Assembly (NCBI GenBank): GCA_021203745.1
Contig: JAJQAP010000016.1
Span: 1 to 7,647, forward strand
Origin: Coprobacillus sp.
Lineage (GTDB): Bacteria; Bacillota_I; Bacilli_A; RFN20; CAG-826
DNA: 7,647 nt
Direction of reading: 5' to 3'
Shown here: one piece after another, positions 1-5,118 of the stretch
Layout of the letters: each line of letters begins with the position of its first letter
Numbering within the stretch: position 1 is the stretch's first letter
Position numbers and translations under genes: made by a program
The notes under the pieces: model-generated
The model's input: the letters and a program-made list of their open reading frames with translations, nothing else
What the model was told of the DNA's origin: nothing
Databases searched by the model: none

Positions 1-23
1 TTTGGATTTATTAGTTTTAGACC

Positions 24-55
24 AAAAAAGCATCCTAAGAAATAGGATGCCTTTT
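24..55 (-). terminator. Rho-independent terminator of gpmA
   Basis: Read on the minus strand, an 8-bp perfect stem (GCATCCTA / TAGGATGC, plus positions 43-50 and 30-37) encloses a 5-base loop. It is extended by a G-T pair and four A-T pairs and runs into six T (plus 24-29). It lies about 20 bases past the gpmA stop codon, so it should end the gpmA transcript. The remaining bases 1-23 are AT-rich and show nothing I can name. Confidence 0.88.
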
Positions 56-75
56 ATATTAATTAACTACCTTAA

Positions 76-828
76 TTATTTTGCTTTTCCTTGGTTAGCT
101 ACTGCAGCTTTTGCAGCTTCAATGGCTGCTTGATCACCAAGATATCTTTCACCGACGACATTGAAGTTTTCATCAAAGTCAAGCACTAGTGGAACCCCTG
201 TTGGAATGTTGAGTTCAACGATGTCTTCATCAGAGATATTTTCTAGATATTTAAGGAGTGCTCTTAAGGAGTTGCCATGAGCGGCGATAACGACTTTCTT
301 ACCACTTACAATGGCGGGTTTAATCTCGTTTTCCCAGTAAGGTAGGACTCGAGCCACTGTATCTTTAAGACATTCTGTTAATGGGCAGTCTTTTTTATCA
401 ACATATTGATAAGCTTCTTGGTTAGCGGGGTTTCTTTCATCCCCTTCTTCGAGTGCAGGTGGCTGGACATCATAAGATCTTCTCCAGATTTTCACCTGTT
501 CATCACCATATTTTTCTGCGGTTTCCGCTTTATTAAGACCTTGAAGTGCTCCGTAGTGTCTTTCATTGAGTCTCCAGGTTTTAATAACTGGGATAAATTC
601 TTCATCGAGCTCTTCTAAAACGATATTTAATGTATGAATGGCTCTTTTTAAGTATGAAGTATAGGCGACATCAAAATGGAAACCTTCTTCTCTTAAGAGT
701 TTACCACCATTATGGGCTTCTTCTCTTCCTTTTTCAGAAAGATCAACATCAGTCCATCCAGTAAAAAGATTTAGTTTGTTCCATTCGGATTCACCATGAC
801 GTATTAAAACTAATTGATATTTTGCCAT
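76..828 (-). CDS. gpmA: 2,3-bisphosphoglycerate-dependent phosphoglycerate mutase
   Basis: Cytosolic glycolytic/gluconeogenic enzyme interconverting 3-phosphoglycerate and 2-phosphoglycerate through a phosphohistidine. The 250-residue length equals that of classic bacterial dPGM. The N-terminus carries the histidine phosphatase signature LIRHGESEWN with the phosphorylated His at residue 11. Arg62 lies in TSYLKRA, the RLNERHYG segment holds catalytic Glu89, and AAHGNSLRA holds the second active-site His184. The flexible Ala/Lys-rich C-terminal tail (about 233-250) is typical and closes over the active site in the family. The ATG at 828 is preceded by GGAGGA (plus 837-842) at about 8 bases. It lies 40 bases downstream of the ZIP gene, may share its transcript, and is followed by a terminator. 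Many Bacillota use the unrelated Mn-dependent GpmI instead; whether this genome also has gpmI cannot be seen here. Identification is secure. Confidence 0.97.
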   Translation of the reverse strand: MAKYQLVLIRHGESEWNKLNLFTGWTDVDLSEKGREEAHNGGKLLREEGFHFDVAYTSYLKRAIHTLNIVLEELDEEFIPVIKTWRLNERHYGALQGLNKAETAEKYGDEQVKIWRRSYDVQPPALEEGDERNPANQEAYQYVDKKDCPLTECLKDTVARVLPYWENEIKPAIVSGKKVVIAAHGNSLRALLKYLENISDEDIVELNIPTGVPLVLDFDENFNVVGERYLGDQAAIEAAKAAVANQGKAK

Positions 829-842
829 AATATAATTCCTCC

Positions 843-861
843 AAAGTTATTTTATAACTTT
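843..861 (-). repeat. Inverted repeat directly before the gpmA ribosome binding site
   Basis: AAAGTTAT and ATAACTTT are perfect 8-base arms around a 3-base spacer. On the minus strand the second arm ends one base before GGAGG of gpmA, so a weak AT-rich hairpin could form beside the ribosome binding site. It also contains TATAAA, a possible but poor -10 element with no good -35 at the right distance. Its role is unknown. Confidence 0.5.
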
Positions 862-862
862 T

Positions 863-882
863 TTCTCTTTATATAAAGAGAA
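863..882. repeat. 20-bp perfect palindrome across the ZIP stop codon
   Basis: TTCTCTTTAT/ATAAAGAGAA is a perfect palindrome with no spacer. It covers the last codons and the TAA stop (869-871) of the ZIP gene. On the minus strand it is followed by a run of A rather than T, so it is not a standard terminator for ZIP. It could be a protein-binding site or a chance product of AT-rich sequence. Confidence 0.55.
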
Positions 883-1681
883 TAAGGGCAAAGAGACAAA
901 AACCACATATTGCATATATTGCTGTGGAAGCACTCTTATAACGGGTAAAGAGTTGAGGAAGTAGTTCCATAAATAAGACATAGAGTAAAGAACCAAATGC
1001 CACGGCATAGATAATCCCCATAAAGAGTGAGGATAGTTCGATCGCTCCAACAAAATAACCAACTATTGCAAGTACGTAGGCAGGAACTGCAGCCACTACA
1101 CACATACCAAGAGAGAATCCATTAGATTTACCTGCTCTCTTAAAGGAGTGATACATACTTACTCCAATAACGATATTATGTAATAACATAATTGCAGTTA
1201 ATATAAGTCCATCCTGCCAAGAAGAAACAAAACTAATACCGTATGCTAGTCCCTCTGGGATGTTATGAATAAAGATAGAAGCTAGAAATATAAAGGAAGT
1301 AGCAAGTGTAGATCTCGATTCATCAAAGATTTCATCAACATGCGCATGGTCTTCACATCCTTCTTCATCGTCTTTATCTTCTTTATGATGACCAGTTATA
1401 TGATGGAGTAGTTCATGGAGTAGATAAAATATAAGGGCCACCACTAAAATGATAGCCACCATTATCGCTATTGCACTAAGACTAGAATCAAAAGAAGCTA
1501 AGAAATTATCTATAGATTCACTGAGTAGTTCTATAAAGAGGAATGCAATTAAAGCGCCGGTTGAGAAAGACTGTAAGAATTTAAGCCATCCTTCTCGTTT
1601 AAAAGAGGCCATCCCAAGAAGGCCACCGATAAGGGCACCAAGTACCGTCCCCACTAGAGCAAAACCAAACATCCACCACAT
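869..1681 (-). CDS. ZIP-family divalent metal transporter
   Basis: Inner-membrane protein of the ZIP (ZRT/IRT-like) family, importing or moving Zn2+, Fe2+ or similar ions toward the cytoplasm. I place the start at ATG 1681, giving 270 residues. The longer frame opens with a GTG at 1732 inside the tRNA-Trp gene, and its first residues merely translate the tRNA 3' end. ATG 1672 is an alternative; neither has a visible Shine-Dalgarno sequence. Eight hydrophobic segments fit the family: about 3-25, 40-56, 68-88, 127-149, 157-178, 190-214, 218-240 and 252-270. Between the third and fourth lies the typical His/Asp/Glu-rich loop (His89, 93, 94, 98, 99, 112, 114). Segment 4 has the metal-site motif HNIPEG (139-144). 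Segment 5 has HNIVIG (168-173), where many relatives have a Glu in place of Ile172, so the second half of the binuclear site looks altered. Substrate cannot be told from sequence. The gene lies 23 bases after tRNA-Trp and 40 before gpmA. Confidence 0.88.
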   Translation of the reverse strand: MWWMFGFALVGTVLGALIGGLLGMASFKREGWLKFLQSFSTGALIAFLFIELLSESIDNFLASFDSSLSAIAIMVAIILVVALIFYLLHELLHHITGHHKEDKDDEEGCEDHAHVDEIFDESRSTLATSFIFLASIFIHNIPEGLAYGISFVSSWQDGLILTAIMLLHNIVIGVSMYHSFKRAGKSNGFSLGMCVVAAVPAYVLAIVGYFVGAIELSSLFMGIIYAVAFGSLLYVLFMELLPQLFTRYKSASTAIYAICGFCLFALILFI

Positions 1682-1696
1682 AAGCGTAAAAAAAAT

Positions 1697-1702
1697 ATTA
1701 TA
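1697..1702 (-). promoter_or_regulatory. Possible -10 element between tRNA-Trp and ZIP gene
   Basis: A perfect TATAAT begins two bases after the tRNA CCA end. No clear -35 lies upstream: the best is TTCGAT at plus 1722-1727 with a 19-base spacer, inside the tRNA T-loop. If active, transcription would begin only about ten bases before ATG 1681, giving a nearly leaderless ZIP mRNA, which would fit the absence of a ribosome binding site. An eight-T run follows it. Weak evidence. Confidence 0.3.
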
Positions 1703-1704
1703 AG

Positions 1705-1778
1705 TGGCAGGGGCGGTAGGAATCGAACCCACAATAACGGTTTTGGAGACCGTGGTTATACCATTTAACTACGCCCCT
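1705..1778 (-). tRNA. tRNA-Trp (anticodon CCA)
   Basis: The minus strand folds into a full cloverleaf: a 7-bp acceptor stem AGGGGCG/CGCCCCT, a GTTA/TAAC D stem, a 5-bp anticodon stem ACGGT/ACCGT around loop CTCCAAA (anticodon CCA, reading UGG), a 4-base variable loop, and a T stem GTGGG/CCTAC (one G-T pair) around TTCGATT. Discriminator G73 is usual for bacterial tRNA-Trp and the 3' CCA is encoded. Total 74 bases with CCA. A UGA-reading UCA anticodon, as in mycoplasmas, is not present here. It lies between yqeY and the ZIP gene and may be transcribed from its own promoter. Confidence 0.96.
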
Positions 1779-1789
1779 ACGCAATGATA

Positions 1790-1818
1790 ATATTAACGAG
1801 TTAGGTCTAATAAAACAA
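1790..1818 (-). promoter_or_regulatory. Candidate promoter of tRNA-Trp
   Basis: On the minus strand TTGTTT (plus 1813-1818) and TAATAT (plus 1790-1795) are separated by exactly 17 bases, and the -10 ends 11 bases before the first tRNA base. Both boxes are imperfect matches to the housekeeping consensus, and the -35 overlaps an inverted repeat behind yqeY. Plausible only. Confidence 0.4.
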
Positions 1819-1827
1819 GTTTTATTA
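1808..1827. repeat. AT-rich inverted repeat behind yqeY
   Basis: TAATAAAAC and GTTTTATTA are perfect 9-base arms around two bases, starting four bases after the yqeY stop codon. It could act as a weak transcript 3' end for yqeY, but the stem is almost all A-T and no T run follows on the minus strand, so I do not call it a terminator. Confidence 0.4.
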
Positions 1828-1830
1828 TAT

Positions 1831-2256
1831 TTACTGGACTGATTTAGCAACACTTGAGACAAGACCCATATCGACTTGTCCATTGTAGTTTGCTTTAAAA
1901 TATTTCATTACATTAGGGATAGATTTGTCCTCTAAAGATAAAATAATATTCTTGATCTCATCTTCACTTAACTGTTTAGGAAGATATTTATTTAGGGTTT
2001 CAATTTGATTATCAATTGAAGTTGCTCTTGCCTCATTACCAACTTGGATATACCCTTCTTTTTCTTCACTGAGCTCTTTTAGAACTTTTTGAATAATTGA
2101 TAATACGTCACTGTCTTTAAGTTCTTCTCCTTTTGCGTTTAGTTCCACTTGAAAGTTTTGAACTCTTGTAATAACTACACTTAAAATCGATCTAGCATCG
2201 GTATTTCTCTCTTTTAACGCGTCCATATTAGCTTTTTTTAAATCATCGAATAACAT
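1831..2256 (-). CDS. yqeY: GatB/YqeY-domain protein
   Basis: Small cytosolic protein of the YqeY family (141 residues; relatives are usually near 150). The family is related to the C-terminal tRNA-binding tail domain of the GatB subunit of Asp/Glu-tRNA amidotransferase; a role with tRNA has been suggested but its function is not settled. Family marks are the charged helical N-terminus (about 1-37), the segment YLPKQLSEDEI (91-101) that joins the two helical halves, and the C-terminal VMKYFKANYNGQVDMGLVSS region (116-135), matching the usual Gly-x-x-Asp-x-x-x-Val pattern. The ATG at 2256 follows GGAGAGG (within 2265-2272). The gene has a good candidate promoter just behind the eno terminator and is followed by tRNA-Trp. 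It is complete and unremarkable. Confidence 0.93.
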   Translation of the reverse strand: MLFDDLKKANMDALKERNTDARSILSVVITRVQNFQVELNAKGEELKDSDVLSIIQKVLKELSEEKEGYIQVGNEARATSIDNQIETLNKYLPKQLSEDEIKNIILSLEDKSIPNVMKYFKANYNGQVDMGLVSSVAKSVQ

Positions 2257-2269
2257 TTATTTTTCCTCT

Positions 2270-2288
2270 CCTTAATTATAAATTAAGG
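2270..2288. repeat. Inverted repeat overlapping the yqeY promoter and ribosome binding site
   Basis: CCTTAATT and AATTAAGG are perfect 8-base arms around three bases. The right arm on the minus strand supplies the start of the yqeY Shine-Dalgarno (AAGGAG), and the centre contains the -10 box TATAAT. It could be an operator-like site, or a hairpin masking the ribosome binding site in any transcript reading through from eno. Function is not shown. Confidence 0.45.
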
Positions 2289-2303
2289 CTCTATATTTAA
2301 CAA
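2275..2303 (-). promoter_or_regulatory. Candidate housekeeping promoter of yqeY
   Basis: On the minus strand TTGTTA (plus 2298-2303), a 17-base spacer and a perfect TATAAT (plus 2275-2280) form the best promoter in the window. It begins about 11 bases past the T run of the eno terminator. Transcription would start near 2268, leaving a leader of only about a dozen bases whose remaining ribosome binding signal would be GAGG (2265-2268). Confidence 0.6.
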
Positions 2304-2313
2304 TTTAAATTAA

Positions 2314-2347
2314 GAAAAAATACCCCCACATGAGTGTGGGGATATTT
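2314..2347 (-). terminator. Rho-independent terminator of eno
   Basis: Minus strand: a 13-bp stem (core CCCCACA/TGTGGGG, then one T-G pair and AAATA/TATTT) around loop CTCA, running into six T. It starts 17 bases past the eno stop codon and separates eno from yqeY. Confidence 0.93.
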
Positions 2348-2363
2348 CTTATATAATAATTAC

Positions 2364-3674
2364 TTATTTTTTAATGCAGTAAATAGAATCTTTACCTTTG
2401 AATTCAGCGATTTTTACATCCCCGTATTCATTGAGTTCATCTTCGATTCTTAAGAGTTGATTGTATTTTGCAATTCTATCAGTTCTAGAAAGAGATCCTG
2501 TCTTAATTTGACCAGCATTGGTGGCCACAACAATATCAGCGATTGTAGTGTCTTCTGTTTCTCCAGATCTATGGGAGACGATTGCGGTGTAGCCCGCTTT
2601 CTTTGCCATTTCAATGCAGTCTAGTGTTTCCGTTAAGGTACCAATTTGATTAACCTTAATTAAAATAGCGTTAGCAACATGTAAATCAATACCTTTTTGG
2701 AGTCTTTCTGTATTTGTCACAAATAGGTCATCACCAACGAGTTGGACTTTATCCCCTAACTCTTTAGTAATATATTGCCAACCTTCCCAGTCATCCTCTG
2801 CAAGTGGATCTTCAATGGTAATGATAGGATATTTACTAACGAGTCCTTTAATAAAGTCATCGACAAACTCTTTAGAAGTGTATTCTTTCTTATCCGCTTT
2901 TAAGGTATAGACCTTTCTATCTGGATCATAGAATTCAGAAGAAGCAACATCAATACCTAAGCAGACATCTTTTCCTGGTTCATAACCCGCTGCTTTAATC
3001 GCTTCTTCTACTCTTTCAAAAGCTTCTTCGTTACATGATAGTTTTGGAGCGTATCCTCCTTCATCACCAACTGATGTTACATAACCATTAGCTTTTAAGA
3101 TATTCTTTAAGGAATGGAATACTTCACTACCCATTCTTAAGGCTTCATGGAATGATTTAGCGCCCACTGGAAGAATCATGATTTCTTGGAAATCAATAGT
3201 CCAGTCAGCATGAGCACCGCCATTAAGGATATTCATCATAGGAAGAGGCATTTGTTTAGCGTTAACTCCACCTAGATATCGATATAGAGGGATACCAAGA
3301 AGGTCTGCTCCCGCTCTAGCGCATGCTAGAGATACCGCTAGAATTGCATTAGCACCAAGTCTACCTTTATTTGGAGTGCCATCAAGTTCAATCATCCTCT
3401 TATCGATTTCCGCTTGATCAAAGACACACATTCCTTCGATTTCAGGAGCGATGATTTCATTGACGTTTTTTACCGCGGTGAGGGTACCTGCTCCTCCATA
3501 TCTCTTTTTGTCCCCATCTCGGAGTTCGACGGCTTCATGTTCACCGGTAGAGGCTCCTGATGGAACAAGGGCTCTTCCAAAGGCACCACTTGTGGTGGTT
3601 ACTTCAACTTCCACTGTTGGATTGCCACGAGAGTCTAAAACTTCTCTTGCATAAACTGTTTCAATTGTTGGCAT
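2364..3674 (-). CDS. eno: Enolase (phosphopyruvate hydratase)
   Basis: Cytosolic Mg2+-dependent enzyme turning 2-phosphoglycerate into phosphoenolpyruvate, the step after GpmA, and commonly also found in bacterial RNA-degrading complexes or on the surface. The 436 residues are full length. The N-terminal capping domain carries REVLDSRGNPTVEVEV (10-25) and the mobile loop SGASTG (39-44). The barrel domain shows HADWTIDFQE with Glu164, GDEGGYAP with Glu205, Mg ligands Asp242, Glu288 (IEDP) and Asp315 (VGDD), catalytic Lys340 in ILIKVNQIGT, SHRSGETEDT (367-376) and Lys391. Trp158, after the conserved HAD, is a position where many relatives have Asn. ATG 3674 is preceded by AAAGGAGAT (plus 3681-3689) at a good distance. 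It lies 57 bases after the second lipoprotein gene with no clear terminator between, so read-through is possible, but it has its own -10 candidate and a strong terminator. Confidence 0.98.
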   Translation of the reverse strand: MPTIETVYAREVLDSRGNPTVEVEVTTTSGAFGRALVPSGASTGEHEAVELRDGDKKRYGGAGTLTAVKNVNEIIAPEIEGMCVFDQAEIDKRMIELDGTPNKGRLGANAILAVSLACARAGADLLGIPLYRYLGGVNAKQMPLPMMNILNGGAHADWTIDFQEIMILPVGAKSFHEALRMGSEVFHSLKNILKANGYVTSVGDEGGYAPKLSCNEEAFERVEEAIKAAGYEPGKDVCLGIDVASSEFYDPDRKVYTLKADKKEYTSKEFVDDFIKGLVSKYPIITIEDPLAEDDWEGWQYITKELGDKVQLVGDDLFVTNTERLQKGIDLHVANAILIKVNQIGTLTETLDCIEMAKKAGYTAIVSHRSGETEDTTIADIVVATNAGQIKTGSLSRTDRIAKYNQLLRIEDELNEYGDVKIAEFKGKDSIYCIKK

Positions 3675-3699
3675 ATTTTTATCTCCTTTACCAAACTAA

Positions 3700-3705
3700 A
3701 TTATA
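3700..3705 (-). promoter_or_regulatory. Candidate -10 element of eno
   Basis: A perfect TATAAT lies 25 bases before the eno start codon, in an otherwise very AT-rich gap. No good -35 sits at 16-18 bases; the nearest TTG-type box, TTGTAA (plus 3719-3724), is only 13 bases away. Initiation near 3693 would give a leader of about 20 bases that keeps the ribosome binding site. Confidence 0.42.
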
Positions 3706-3731
3706 AATAAGTAAAAAATTACAATATTTAA

Positions 3732-5108
3732 CTATGTATAAGAAAGCACTAAAACTTGGATACTACTTAAATTATACTCCAAATCAAAAAATAATCTAAA
3801 TGAATATGAACCTAAACTATTAAGTTTAAAGAAATTATCCTCATACCTTGTTATTAAGCCATTAGGAATAGAGTCAGTATCTATATAATCATAACCCCAT
3901 AAATTATAGGAAGGTTGTTCGCTATTTACTCCAAGTGTAGACGTAAAAGAGAGATACGTATCAAGATTATCCGCGACATAGAGTATTTCGTAGCAGTATC
4001 CTCTAAAAGAAGGATCTAGGTCATTAACGACATCAGACATATTGATTGTCTCGTTAAAAGAAGAAACATTCATATTATAAGATAAGTCTTCTTCGGTCTC
4101 CTCATAATATGGGCTAGCAGTGGTTAATAAGGGGGTAAAGATTGCCCCTGTTGTGTCTAAATTAGGAGTTTGAGTCATCCCTAGCTCAGAGGAATATGAG
4201 TAATAAGCATCAAAGTTATATGTTTTAATCACTCGAGGATTAGAAAGATAGTGATTTTCAAAGTTTTCAAGTAGTTGATACTGATAGGAATAGGATACAT
4301 TAGAAAGGACATACCCATAGGTTATGTTATTAGCAAATGTAAAGGATATATCATAGAGATCCACTACTGGGATATTTCTATCGTTCTCTCTAGGATATAA
4401 GGGGTTAGTAATTGAGTCTAGTTTATAGGTAGAGTAGTAGGCAGTAGCACTGTTCCCTTTATTTTCCCAAACATAAGTAAGGCTACCATCAAATAGTCCT
4501 AAAGAACTAAAGACAGAGTATAGACTATCTCCATATGAGTCAGTTTCATCGATATACTGACTAAAGATTGAGGAGTAGAAGAGATCGATATAGTATGATC
4601 CCCAGTAAGAATCTACTTCACTAACATCGATTGGTCCACTAGCGTAGCTATTATTTGATGTATACCCGTTATTATAAGAGATATTGGTATTTTCATACTT
4701 GTAATAACTCTCATTTCCTTCGTCATCACTGACAAGTCCCATCCATGTATAACCTCTCTCTTGTGTGTTTGTGGAGGTAGTAAAACCTGTCGCTGTGCTA
4801 GTAGCGGTTCTTTTATATGATTCAGAGTAAGAGATTGCTCTATTGGCATACCTATTATATTCAATTGTCGCGGTGTTTGTTACTGAATCACTTGCGAGGG
4901 TAATCGTATCGCTTAAAGGAGACTCTTCTAGATTTATGGAGATATTAATTGAGGCTACATCACTACGTGATGTTAGATAACCTAATTCAATTTCTCTTAC
5001 TTCATTATCATCTAGTCTTAATCCCGTGCTGGATCTTAAAGACCCATTACAGGAAGAAAGGAGTAAAGGGATAAATACTAAAGATAAGATAAACTTAGAC
5101 TTTTTCAT
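3732..5108 (-). CDS. Putative secreted lipoprotein, second of a tandem pair
   Basis: I do not recognise the family. The 458-residue product starts with a lipoprotein signal peptide: MKKSK, a hydrophobic stretch (6-18) and lipobox LSSC with the lipidated Cys at residue 20. It should be exported by Sec, lipid-modified and anchored on the outer face of the membrane. The mature part is rich in Ser, Tyr, Thr, Asn and Asp, poor in Lys and His, with alternating polar/hydrophobic stretches suggesting beta structure. Residues 101-117 are a Thr/Ser-rich low-complexity stretch. The only other Cys is 372. Ordered motifs NPL (236-238), TYG (263-265), CYEI..D...TYLS (372-387), GYD (405-407) and a Phe/Leu-rich end after Arg438 recur in the upstream neighbour, so the two are probably paralogues. 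ATG 5108 follows AGGAGG (5113-5118), which overlaps the neighbour's stop codon; the two are likely co-expressed. Real gene and lipoprotein: sure; function: unknown. Confidence 0.85.
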   Translation of the reverse strand: MKKSKFILSLVFIPLLLSSCNGSLRSSTGLRLDDNEVREIELGYLTSRSDVASINISINLEESPLSDTITLASDSVTNTATIEYNRYANRAISYSESYKRTATSTATGFTTSTNTQERGYTWMGLVSDDEGNESYYKYENTNISYNNGYTSNNSYASGPIDVSEVDSYWGSYYIDLFYSSIFSQYIDETDSYGDSLYSVFSSLGLFDGSLTYVWENKGNSATAYYSTYKLDSITNPLYPRENDRNIPVVDLYDISFTFANNITYGYVLSNVSYSYQYQLLENFENHYLSNPRVIKTYNFDAYYSYSSELGMTQTPNLDTTGAIFTPLLTTASPYYEETEEDLSYNMNVSSFNETINMSDVVNDLDPSFRGYCYEILYVADNLDTYLSFTSTLGVNSEQPSYNLWGYDYIDTDSIPNGLITRYEDNFFKLNSLGSYSFRLFFDLEYNLSSIQVLVLSYT

Positions 5109-5112
5109 ACTC

Positions 5113-5118
5113 CCTCCT
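5113..5118 (-). promoter_or_regulatory. Strong ribosome binding site overlapping the upstream stop codon
   Basis: AGGAGG lies four bases before ATG 5108 and overlaps the TAG stop (5117-5119) of the first lipoprotein gene. Ribosomes finishing the first gene would end directly on the initiation site of the second, which favours translational coupling and joint expression. Confidence 0.8.

Noticed and set aside
406..618. Plus-strand open frames inside gpmA, ZIP, eno and the first lipoprotein gene
   Set aside because: Each is antisense to a well-supported gene, short, and without ribosome binding site or domain signs.
843..864. Plus-strand terminator (hairpin followed by six T)
   Set aside because: The layout fits a weak plus-strand terminator, but no plus-strand gene ends there; the arms are almost entirely A-T.
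847..1062. 71-residue minus-strand open frame at the end of the ZIP gene
   Set aside because: Lies in another frame inside a clear transporter gene; its hydrophobic look comes from the membrane-protein sequence it overlaps.
1682..1732. N-terminal extension of the ZIP protein starting at GTG 1732
   Set aside because: Its first ten residues are the translation of the tRNA-Trp T arm, acceptor stem and CCA; the first membrane segment begins after ATG 1681.
1698..1883. 61-residue minus-strand open frame across the tRNA and the end of yqeY
   Set aside because: Overlaps the tRNA gene and the yqeY 3' end in another frame, with no protein-like features; a shadow.
3711..3722. Terminator behind the second lipoprotein gene
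   Set aside because: Only a 4-bp GTAA/TTAC stem with an A/T loop; too weak, so the end of this transcript remains unknown.
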